The notes below the pieces were generated by a model that searched no databases, was not told the origin of the DNA, and was given only the letters and a program-made list of their open reading frames with translations. DNA of 64,000 bases from CBDCWQ01 sp965223435 (GTDB taxonomy: Bacteria > Myxococcota > Kuafuiibacteriia > Kuafuiibacteriales > Kuafuiibacteriaceae): NCBI GenBank assembly GCA_965223435.1, contig CBDCWQ010000001.1, positions 62,001 through 126,000 on the forward strand, written 5' to 3'. Position numbers and translations under genes: made by a program. Below are positions 53,423 through 61,823 of the stretch, one piece after another. Numbering within the stretch: position 1 is the first letter of the stretch; each line of letters begins with the position of its first letter.

Positions 53423-54685
53423 TTACTCTACACAGACCGTTAGAGCGGTCTCAACAGTGTGGACCAGGAGGTTACGCCGCTGGCATCGCGAGAACCGCGG
53501 ATCTCGGCATTCTCTTGGCGTGCAGCAGCGCTCTCGACACAGACGCTCAACACACACGTTGGAGGCGCACTCGTCATGGCCGGCGCACGCTTCACCCTCC
53601 TGCTTAAACCCATCACCAATCTTCAAGAGACACTGGTCCGTATCAAAACCCGAATGGGGATCGCTGGTTCCGCAAAAGAAGGCAGCACTTGAAACCGACG
53701 CCTCGCAATCCTCTGTAGAACAGCAAAACTTGGTACAGGAATCGTGTCCACATTCATTGCTCGTGTCACCCACGACATCCTCGCAAAAGGTGGCATGCGG
53801 GCCGCACTCGGCCAGTTCTTGGCAGCCATCTATTCGAGTCACAAAAGAGGTGCAACGAAGGTCACAATCTGAAGGCGCACTCCAAAGCGACTCATCGCAT
53901 TGGGTTTGGCCCAAATCGTCCACACGGTCGCCCGTGAAGCAAAAAGTTCCCCGCGGCTGCCCAAATACGTCCAGCTGTTTGCACGCCTGAGTCGGTTCCA
54001 AGCAATCACCATCAACGCAGCAAGATTCCAAACAAACACTCACACTCGAGGTGGCCACCCGAGCACAAATGTTGCTGCGGCACCAGTCGTGCTCCCGACA
54101 GAATTCGCCGGCTCGCCGCCCTCGGTTGTTTGCTGCTGCCGGTATACAGATATCCATCCGACCGCCCTCAGATGCTGTCAGGTCAACGGGGCGGCAAACA
54201 AAATTCGGGGGACAGTCGTTCTGGGTGCAGCAGAACCCGGTGCATATTCGTCCGCCCGTGCCCGCCATCACGGCGAGCCCAGAAGCGCATCCGCTACAAT
54301 CTTGGCCTTCACACGAAGAACCGATATCTCCGTAATCTCTCATTTGACATAAACCAAGAGGACCGCACTCGGCTCCAATCGAACAGGCGTAGTCATCTTG
54401 ACAGGGCTTCCCGGAACCTGCGTCACCAGTCGTTGCATCAGGATTGGCAGTATTGCCTGCGTCCCCAGTGCCGCCATCATAACACGCATTATCACAATTC
54501 GAAGGTTCAAGTGTGCACCGGTTTTCGCAGGCGCAACATGTCCAACCCATTGCACAAGGACAGCGCGCAGCCGACACATCGAGCTTGTCGACGCAGGCAC
54601 GTCCCCACGCAAGCGCCCAAGCCGCAATAAAAACAGACAAAACCCGTGACCGCTGGGAAAAGCTTCGCCGACCGTGATCTTCCAT
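53423..54685 (-). CDS. Cysteine-rich secreted protein, first gene of the sigma operon
   Basis: 420 residues from the ATG at 54685 (GTGAGG ribosome site). After a signal-like stretch (VLSVFIAAWALAWG) come about 50 Cys residues in repeated modules. Examples are CPCAMGWTCC, CTGFCCTQNDCPPNFVC, CLESCCVDGDCLEPTQAC, and CCSTEDC. This resembles the EGF-like or 'CxxxxxCxxGxC' lipoproteins of myxobacteria, probably disulphide-bonded on the cell surface. A stop lies two bases before the sigma start, so it is co-transcribed with sigma, anti-sigma and caspase; it may be the outer input or a substrate. Frames from 54751 are possible longer starts. Confidence 0.78.
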   Translation of the reverse strand: MEDHGRRSFSQRSRVLSVFIAAWALAWGRACVDKLDVSAARCPCAMGWTCCACENRCTLEPSNCDNACYDGGTGDAGNTANPDATTGDAGSGKPCQDDYACSIGAECGPLGLCQMRDYGDIGSSCEGQDCSGCASGLAVMAGTGGRICTGFCCTQNDCPPNFVCRPVDLTASEGGRMDICIPAAANNRGRRAGEFCREHDWCRSNICARVATSSVSVCLESCCVDGDCLEPTQACKQLDVFGQPRGTFCFTGDRVDDLGQTQCDESLWSAPSDCDLRCTSFVTRIDGCQELAECGPHATFCEDVVGDTSNECGHDSCTKFCCSTEDCEASVSSAAFFCGTSDPHSGFDTDQCLLKIGDGFKQEGEACAGHDECASNVCVERLCRERCCTPRECRDPRFSRCQRRNLLVHTVETALTVCVE

Positions 54686-55135
54686 GGCATCGAGCCTCAC
54701 GAGCCCAGCAGCCACGGGGTCAGAGGGGGGTTTACTCTTAGTCTTCATCATAGCCCACTTTTTTTTGGCGTTACGAGTGAACCTTGACGCGTCGGCTTGC
54801 GTTTACCACCCATAAAAACGGAGGCAAAGAATTCGGAAGCTCGAAGATATCGCGTAAAGCCGAGGCGATCGAAGAACGGCAGGCCCCATGAGACCGTCGT
54901 GGCGTCTTGGGGCGTCAAAGCACGTCCTCGGATCTGCATCACGTTCTCTCAACATTGTACCTCGGGTCACTTGCATTGCATCCGAACCAACCTTGGTCAG
55001 CGTGGGCCGGCGTAAGCCGACCACGACTTGGTGCCCGTTTGACCAACATCGCGGGGTAAATCGCAAAGCCTTGCATTCGACGTGAGTGATGAACCACCGG
55101 TAGCCGCGGGGTTCGACACTCTAGGAGTAAGCGGA
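54686..55135. other. Divergent control region of sigma operon and giant secreted protein
   Basis: About 450 bp. A T8 run at 54763-54770 and a GC-poorer stretch follow on the minus-strand side. For the plus-strand gene, AGGAG at 55123-55127 lies eight bases before the ATG at 55136 and sets that start. ECF and secreted-protein promoters must lie here but I cannot place them. Confidence 0.45.
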
Positions 55136-58100
55136 ATGGATGCTATTTCTCTTAACCAGGGCGCCAGAGCGCGAGCCCTCACGAAATCCCGATATGTGTT
55201 CCTTAGAACCGCACTTATCGCATTCACTTTGCTCCCCCGACCTGCCCCAGGGAGCACACCCAAAAAGACACACTGGCTCCAAGCGGGATGGCACCTCGTC
55301 AGCTCACCGTGCCGTGAACTCACCGAAAGCCGGGGCAAAGGCGGTACCGAGTCATCGACAGGTGGGACTCTTTGGGTCATTGATTCCGGCGAGGAACAGA
55401 ACCCTCAAAGTCAGGCCGACGAAAATCACGACGCGTTTTTGCCTGGGCTTGGTGACACGGTCAAGATGGACCCCGTCCCGAAGTGGGTTCCCGACAAGGC
55501 GCACTGGGTATTCCTGTCGCACGGTCTCCGAGTTTCCTGCGGCGCGCGTTTTGATTCGACAGACGCGCGGGGCGTAGACAACGACATATCCCTAGACGAT
55601 GAGCCCGGCCAGACACCACGATACGTTTCCGCCAACGCCGATCGGGCGACGGAGCTCAAAAGCAAGCTGTTTCGAACCTATGTGGACCCAAAGACCCAAG
55701 ACCTTCTCGCCGTCCAAGTCGAATACGACTCCTCTTTGGTTGAGGGGTCCCGCTCGGACCACCAGCAAGCGCCGGACCGAAACGCACCCGTAGACCCTCA
55801 TAGAGAGGACCAAAGAATCCTTGCTGGGTTCGAGCGTGCATGGGCTTACACCCAAGGAATCGGTTTGGCCCAAGCGGTAGAAACCTCAGGTCCGGTCCCA
55901 CAACGGGAGGCCCGAGCGATGGCACGGCGGCTTTGTAGGCAGGCTGTCGAGGGCGTCAATCAGGCGGGGGAAAGGATCATCCGGGGGTGGCACTTTTCCG
56001 AGAATACCACCGACGATACTTGGAAGGATCCGCGTTTGGTCACCGGCGCGACGGCCTGGGTTGTCCATGGACTCGGCGCGTTCTTGAGTTCAGACGCATA
56101 TCACCAGACGGAATCAGACCAAGAGCGAAAGAGCTTTCGCCAGTGTTACGCGCGCGCCCTTCACGGTTTGACCGAACATCGGCAGCGGCTTCAAACCGCA
56201 GACGGCGCGTGGGTCAGCTTGATGACCGCCGGCTGGACCACGCTCGGCCTCAAGCACGCTCGTCATCCAGCCGCATGGCCGACGGGCACCGGATACGCCC
56301 CCAAAGTCGAGCCCGGCGAGCAGTGGGCCTACAACACGGTGCTCGATGCCCTTGGCTACGACAACTACAACGCCTTGAAACCACCTCAAATCTCAACCTT
56401 GCGTACCCAAAACGGCCACACCCAACAAAGGACACTCGGTCCAGAAATGTTTCGAGCCCTCAAGACCAGAACGCTCGCCGAAAACGTCGTGACCGAGCAC
56501 AACCTTGATGTTCTGAATGTCCTCGGTCAGGCCATCAAACATGCCAAAAAATGGGGTCTTTCAGATTTGGCAACGCTGATCGAATGGCGCGATGAGCTCC
56601 GTGATGGCATCTTCTTGCTGCTTTGGGACAAAGACGGTTGGTCCCACGAAAGACCGACACTCGAGCGATGGGACGCCCCGACTCGCGAGCGGAGGGCGTC
56701 TTATGTGAAGGCAGCCCTTAAAAACACACCCCAGCCCGTTCGAGGCCGGATGGTCACGGGGGGGACTCTTTTGGGTGAACCGGGCGCCTATACATTCGCC
56801 CCGAGCCCCCACAGTGCCATCGACAATTGCAGTTGGCTTTCCTTGTCAGTCGACTATCATGGGTCACTGAGCCCTGTACACGTCGATAGAACCGCGGCCT
56901 GCCTGGACTACGCGGTGATGCAGTTCGCGAAGCCCCTGGCATACGAGGGGCGCACCTACTACGGTACACACTATTTTCAGAACAGCTTCCGCGATCCGTA
57001 CATCGAGCCCAATATGCGCCAAGAATCCTCGTATCATCTCGAGGCCACCATGGGTCTCATCCTTGGACTGCTCAAATTTGCCGACGCACACCCAGGTCAC
57101 CCGCGATCCACGTCGTTTCGCACCGAAGCGCTCGACCTATGGTCTGCATCCCAGCATTTTGTTCACCATCACGGCTTTGTCTATTCGAGCGAGCGCATCC
57201 AAGATCTTTCAGCAATTTTGCCTTCAAGCACATCGGCTTTGTGGTTTTTGGGTGTGCACCAGCACCTCGAGTCACAGGAACTGGATCTTTCCAGGCCGCT
57301 TAAGAATACCGGCATGGCGGAATCAACGTGGGGCACAAAACAAGTGGTTCCCGAAAAAAGGACCCTGGATTTTTGGAAACTCGAGCAACGCTTCCAAAAC
57401 GCCTATATCGAAACCCTCGGGGCCTTGTTGGCCTCGAACGTTCACACCCATCGCTTCGACACGTTGTTTCAGCGGCTGACTGGCATACGCTTCGCCATCG
57501 AACAATCGACCAAAAAACGTCCGGTCGTCACCTGGAGGCAAGCCTATATTCAGGCCGAGCCAAGCTGGATCAGCCAAACCGAAGCCGAGCTTCGTAGGTT
57601 GTGTTCGTCGCTCGAAACAAAACAGTTCCTAGGCAGCGCGTCGCTCGACCTTCAGTCCTATCTTGGTTTGAGCTGTCCGGTGGCCGCCCGTGCCCTCCAT
57701 GATCTGCTGGCGAAGCGCGGCAGTCTCAAGCCGAACACCTTGGTCGGGCTGGTCGACCGAGATCCGACGGGGTCGGCGTTCTCGTCTTTCGTGAAAAACA
57801 TCGTCAGGCAGACCTTTAGGCCTTTCGGCGGCGACGCCGCCCTCGGCCACCCGAGCAATACTGCCGGTTGGAACGGAACCAAGACGACCTGGGATTTTGT
57901 CGAGACGAGAAATACGACCCACCCGCCTCTGACCGGCGGCGCCTCACTATCGACGGTCCGCGCCCACGTGCGGAGCCACCTCACCGCCAGCATCAAGAAA
58001 GGGCTTGAAGACGTGGTGCAAGAGGGAGGGCAGGTGAGCTACGAATTGACGGGCATCGACCTGGTTTCGGTGGCCAATCCCGGCTCCCCGTTCTACTGGA

Positions 58101-60925
58101 CCCGCGCGTTCATTGAGCTCAGGCTCGCGTTCCAAGAACAACCCACAACCGTCTTTGTATACCAAGGGCGCCCCGTCGAACGTCCTCCACTGGTTTTGGA
58201 TGGCCCTCACAAAGCCAATGTGGTGGCGCTTCGGCGCCTGACCAACCGATGGGCGGGCGGAGACCTCCATTTGTTGGCCGAAACGATTGATTTTCCGCAA
58301 AAAAAACTGGCGCACATCTTGAGGACGGGTGTGGTGACCTCCGAAGCGCTTCATCGCTTGAGCACCTTGTTCGCCGAAGATCAACCGGCCTTCTTTGCAT
58401 GGATCTCGATGTTTCAAGAGACGCCGGCCGAAACAGCGACCGAACCTCAGGCAGAACCTTTTTCCCCGGAGCCGGTGGTGCCAGATTCGGCGTGGCATGT
58501 TCAGCCCGAAACCGGCATCGAGATCGTAAACGGCTTTGAAAAAAGCTGTACGAAGTACACCGTCCACAACACCAAAAGCCCGGTGCTGTTGCAAGCGATC
58601 GCGACGGCTCCCTGGATTCGACTGTCCAAAAAGGGCGTGCTCATGGCCCACAGTGTAGAAATCGACTCGAATCAAAGCCTCGAAATCGACGTATGCATCT
58701 TAGATACCGAAGGCCGGGTGCGGCCCGGGATTCATCGAGAACAAATCCGGTTCACCGATCTCCATGCGGGAGGCACCGTCGTCTTGCCGGTCGTCCTCGT
58801 CATGGATGGACTGGTAGGACACTACAGCTTCGACAAACAACCAGCCCAACAATACGCTGGCGTATCGGGCAACGCCTTTTCCCCAAGATCGCAAGGCATT
58901 TTCCGGACCCGTCCCACCGAAGATCTCAGCTTCGCACCCGGCGATGCTTTCACCATCAGCCTGTGGGCCCAACGGGCTGGTCGAGAACGGACCCCCGGGG
59001 TGCTGGTGAGCACCCTGGCCGACGGGTACGGCTTTGAGCTGCGGGTGACCGAAGATCAAGGCCTAGAGGGGCGCATCATGGACGGTGCCGAACTCAACCT
59101 CCGATGGGTATCGGAGGCATCACTTCTAGGCGAAGACTTTCGGCACATCGCAGCCACCTGGGACGGTCGCGGTGTCCTCCAGGTGTATGTCGATGGACGG
59201 TTGGCGGTTCCAGCGACCGATGAAGGGGCGCCTAAAAAGGAGGAACAGTCGTCGCCGAACTTGCCGAAAAGCCGATGGCTGAGGGCCATTGCCGTCGGTG
59301 CAACGCCCGAGGGCCAAAGCTACTTTGACGGACTCGTCGATGAGGTTCGAATCCACCGCGGCGTGCTCGACTTGACGCGCATCGAGAGTCTGAGACTGCG
59401 CGATCTCGGGCAGCGTGACGAAGACTTTCCGCATCTATCCAAGAACCTCTACAGCTGCCCATATCGCCGTCAGGATGTATGGCCCATGGACCCTGAGCTT
59501 TGGAGCTACGAGGTCATCCCCAATGTCGTTCGATCCGATGGTTCGGAATCCTTCGTCGTTGAGGTGACGGCCCCCTCTACAGATATCCATGAGGTGGTCC
59601 TGGAGCCATCGGTGTACGTCCAAGGGCACCACAGCGGGCGTGTCTACCTCAACGACGAAGGCTACGGCGCCGACCGCATCGCCGGCGATCGCATCTTTTC
59701 GGCAGGACCTTTTCGCTACTCAGGCGCTGAACCCGAAACCCATTACCTCGGGGACCCGGACAGCCCTCGCGGAATTTTTACCAAAGAGGTCGGTCTTTTA
59801 TATGCGCTTGAAGAATACAACCCGCTGGAAGTGGTCTTTGAGCTTCAACCGGAGTTCGGCATCATCGACGACCAGGGGACCATCGACCGGCACGCACCGA
59901 GCCCGGGGGTCGTCGCCTCATCGCATTTCATCAACGTGTGTTCGCCGCAAATGGCAACCCAAGTGTGGCACCAATGGGCTGCCGGGGATCCCTCGGTCCT
60001 CACCCGAGCCATCTATGACGGTTTTGGCGATCGGTTCGACTTCTTGAGCTTCATATCCACCTATCGCCTGGAGTGGATCGGTCATGACAACTGGGAGGGT
60101 GCCATGCACTACCGCGTGCAAAACGACGTACGCGGCATCGGCCTCCCAATCACCAACGACGCCAGTTTTTTCGGCAGCCGATCGCTGCTCGGGGTCATCA
60201 CCCTCGACCCCCTGTCAATTGGTCTCGTCAGTGGCCTGATGACCCACGAGCTCCTGCATCAGTGGGGTGCAAGCCTGATGCCCGGCGTCCTTGCCGTCCC
60301 ATCTCCTTCAAACCAAGAAGAGCCGCGCACGACCCTCGAAGGACACTACGAGTCCCATACAAGCGTAGGAAGCCTTATCGGCGGCTATCGCTGGGAAAAG
60401 ACCGACGAAGGACGCCTCGTGGTGGATTGTAGCCAAGGATGGGATGGCGCATCGTCCGCCTCCGACCTCGACCTGTACACCATGGGTTTGATCCCCGCCG
60501 AACAGATTGGCCCGATCTACATCGGCCAACGCACACCCGATTCCCGTGGGTGCCTTGGGCAGCAACCGGGCTCGTTGGAGAATGGCACTATCCAGTTGCT
60601 CTCCTTCGAAGATATTTTGGCGTCTGAGCGAAACGAAGCCCATCCGGAAGGACGGCGCACCCCCCTACCCGAAGATGCCCGACGCCACTACCGCATCGGA
60701 TTTGTGGGTGAGAGCAACGGTCGGCTGCTCACCGAAAGCGAAATGCGCTTTTACGACCGTTTGGCCGAACACTACACCAAACCTTTGAACCCCGACCAAA
60801 GGCCCAGACACGACTGGTCGAGCTGGGCCTCCGTCGATCGTTTTTTTGACGACCCTCGAGTGCTAGGCCAACGCCTCACATGGACCACCAAGCTTCCAGA
60901 TCCCAATAGACCCGAGGACCAGTGA
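55136..60925 (+). CDS. Giant secreted protein: helical-toroid region, LamG, HELLH metallopeptidase
   Basis: 1929 residues from the ATG at 55136. A signal peptide (VFLRTALIAFTLLPRPAPG) starts it. Residues about 290-760 read like a six-hairpin (alpha/alpha toroid) glycosidase-fold region (WVVHGLGAFLSSDAYHQ, LGLKHARHPAAWPTG, MRQESSYHLEATMGLILGLL). A long middle part is unassigned. Around residues 1225-1420 is a LamG/concanavalin-like jelly roll (GLVGHYSFDKQPA, AFTISLWAQRAG, FDGLVDEVRIHRGVLD). Near residue 1700 the zinc-binding HELLHQWG motif marks a metallopeptidase, with a likely third ligand downstream. Together this suggests a surface or secreted polymer-degrading enzyme, perhaps of predatory or saprophytic use. 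The GTG at 55082 is an alternative start. Confidence 0.85.
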   Translation: MDAISLNQGARARALTKSRYVFLRTALIAFTLLPRPAPGSTPKKTHWLQAGWHLVSSPCRELTESRGKGGTESSTGGTLWVIDSGEEQNPQSQADENHDAFLPGLGDTVKMDPVPKWVPDKAHWVFLSHGLRVSCGARFDSTDARGVDNDISLDDEPGQTPRYVSANADRATELKSKLFRTYVDPKTQDLLAVQVEYDSSLVEGSRSDHQQAPDRNAPVDPHREDQRILAGFERAWAYTQGIGLAQAVETSGPVPQREARAMARRLCRQAVEGVNQAGERIIRGWHFSENTTDDTWKDPRLVTGATAWVVHGLGAFLSSDAYHQTESDQERKSFRQCYARALHGLTEHRQRLQTADGAWVSLMTAGWTTLGLKHARHPAAWPTGTGYAPKVEPGEQWAYNTVLDALGYDNYNALKPPQISTLRTQNGHTQQRTLGPEMFRALKTRTLAENVVTEHNLDVLNVLGQAIKHAKKWGLSDLATLIEWRDELRDGIFLLLWDKDGWSHERPTLERWDAPTRERRASYVKAALKNTPQPVRGRMVTGGTLLGEPGAYTFAPSPHSAIDNCSWLSLSVDYHGSLSPVHVDRTAACLDYAVMQFAKPLAYEGRTYYGTHYFQNSFRDPYIEPNMRQESSYHLEATMGLILGLLKFADAHPGHPRSTSFRTEALDLWSASQHFVHHHGFVYSSERIQDLSAILPSSTSALWFLGVHQHLESQELDLSRPLKNTGMAESTWGTKQVVPEKRTLDFWKLEQRFQNAYIETLGALLASNVHTHRFDTLFQRLTGIRFAIEQSTKKRPVVTWRQAYIQAEPSWISQTEAELRRLCSSLETKQFLGSASLDLQSYLGLSCPVAARALHDLLAKRGSLKPNTLVGLVDRDPTGSAFSSFVKNIVRQTFRPFGGDAALGHPSNTAGWNGTKTTWDFVETRNTTHPPLTGGASLSTVRAHVRSHLTASIKKGLEDVVQEGGQVSYELTGIDLVSVANPGSPFYWTRAFIELRLAFQEQPTTVFVYQGRPVERPPLVLDGPHKANVVALRRLTNRWAGGDLHLLAETIDFPQKKLAHILRTGVVTSEALHRLSTLFAEDQPAFFAWISMFQETPAETATEPQAEPFSPEPVVPDSAWHVQPETGIEIVNGFEKSCTKYTVHNTKSPVLLQAIATAPWIRLSKKGVLMAHSVEIDSNQSLEIDVCILDTEGRVRPGIHREQIRFTDLHAGGTVVLPVVLVMDGLVGHYSFDKQPAQQYAGVSGNAFSPRSQGIFRTRPTEDLSFAPGDAFTISLWAQRAGRERTPGVLVSTLADGYGFELRVTEDQGLEGRIMDGAELNLRWVSEASLLGEDFRHIAATWDGRGVLQVYVDGRLAVPATDEGAPKKEEQSSPNLPKSRWLRAIAVGATPEGQSYFDGLVDEVRIHRGVLDLTRIESLRLRDLGQRDEDFPHLSKNLYSCPYRRQDVWPMDPELWSYEVIPNVVRSDGSESFVVEVTAPSTDIHEVVLEPSVYVQGHHSGRVYLNDEGYGADRIAGDRIFSAGPFRYSGAEPETHYLGDPDSPRGIFTKEVGLLYALEEYNPLEVVFELQPEFGIIDDQGTIDRHAPSPGVVASSHFINVCSPQMATQVWHQWAAGDPSVLTRAIYDGFGDRFDFLSFISTYRLEWIGHDNWEGAMHYRVQNDVRGIGLPITNDASFFGSRSLLGVITLDPLSIGLVSGLMTHELLHQWGASLMPGVLAVPSPSNQEEPRTTLEGHYESHTSVGSLIGGYRWEKTDEGRLVVDCSQGWDGASSASDLDLYTMGLIPAEQIGPIYIGQRTPDSRGCLGQQPGSLENGTIQLLSFEDILASERNEAHPEGRRTPLPEDARRHYRIGFVGESNGRLLTESEMRFYDRLAEHYTKPLNPDQRPRHDWSSWASVDRFFDDPRVLGQRLTWTTKLPDPNRPEDQ

Positions 60926-61265
60926 GGTCGCACACGACCCGCGGCGCCGCGGGAACAACGCGCCGACTGTGCTGCCCGCGCCCCGCGAACGGGTCGGATC
61001 AAATGCGGGTGGGCCACGGAATGAGGTCAACCTGGCTGGCGCCTCCGGGACAGTCTCTTGGCGCCATAGGCCCCCCGGGTCGGTGAGCCATCGCACATCC
61101 TCCGAGTCAAGGGACATGGAGTGGTGGGGTCCCACCTCCACAAAGTGGTGAATTTTCTCCGCAAATTTGTTGGCGTTTTCAGGGAAAACACGTGATGTGG
61201 GTCACGGTGCGATGAAAACTGGCTGGGCCCGGAATGCGGCGTAGTTCTTGCGTGTTTTCCACACG
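60926..61265. other. Spacer with a palindrome and an inverted repeat
   Basis: 340 bp. Bases 60938-60953 are a perfect 16-nt GC palindrome (CCCGCGGCGCCGCGGG), a candidate terminator stem for the giant gene but without a T-run. GGAAAACACG at 61183-61192 is inverted as CGTGTTTTCC at 61251-61260, immediately before the next start; it could be an operator or stem. Confidence 0.45.
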
Positions 61266-61754
61266 ATGAGCACCAAAGGATTTCCCCGACCCATTTTCGA
61301 CATTGCCAAGCAGAGCAACGCCCCGGATGAACGTCTCATGCCAAGGCAACGCAGGCGGTCCCAGTTGGGGCTCAATCATCACCGCATTCCCACAGACCGC
61401 GTCTCCTACCGAGCAAGACTTCCAGCTCTGGAAAGCGAAATCGTCAAGCTGCGCCGCAATCGCGCAGAAATCGCAATGGTTCCTAGGTTGATTTCGCGCA
61501 GCGCCGACGCCGCAGACTCCCGCGCGGACATTTATGAAAGTTCGGCGCAGACGTTCCGTGATACCGCGACGAAGTCCAAAGATGGGCGCTGGTTTAAACA
61601 AGCCATGGACTATGAAGTCCAAGCTGCCGTCGTTCGCGCACATGCCAGCAAACTCAGGGCATCAGTCCCTGGACTGCAAGCCAAAATCCAAGGTTTAGAT
61701 CGACAAATCGAGATCAAAGAGCAGCAGATCGAACGCATCAAGAAAAGCGCGTAA
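61266..61754 (+). CDS. Small coiled-coil protein of unknown function
   Basis: 162 residues from the ATG at 61266. The N-terminus is basic and Arg/His-rich; the rest is strongly helical with heptad-like spacing (ALESEIVKLRRNRAEIAMV; KQAMDYEVQAAVVRAHASKL; LQAKIQGLDRQIEIKEQQIERIKK). No membrane or signal segment. The family is not recognised. The opposite strand has a 154-codon frame with less natural composition, so I prefer this one. It stands alone beyond an inverted repeat that could control it. Confidence 0.55.
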   Translation: MSTKGFPRPIFDIAKQSNAPDERLMPRQRRRSQLGLNHHRIPTDRVSYRARLPALESEIVKLRRNRAEIAMVPRLISRSADAADSRADIYESSAQTFRDTATKSKDGRWFKQAMDYEVQAAVVRAHASKLRASVPGLQAKIQGLDRQIEIKEQQIERIKKSA

Positions 61755-61823
61755 CTCCAAGGGTTCATCTTGATCCCAGAGCTCATCCACGTTGTTCCGA
61801 ATCCCTTTGCGTAGCGGGCATAT

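Noticed and set aside
61179..61643. 154-codon minus-strand frame opposite the coiled-coil gene
   Set aside because: Less natural composition than the plus-strand frame, no domain recognised.
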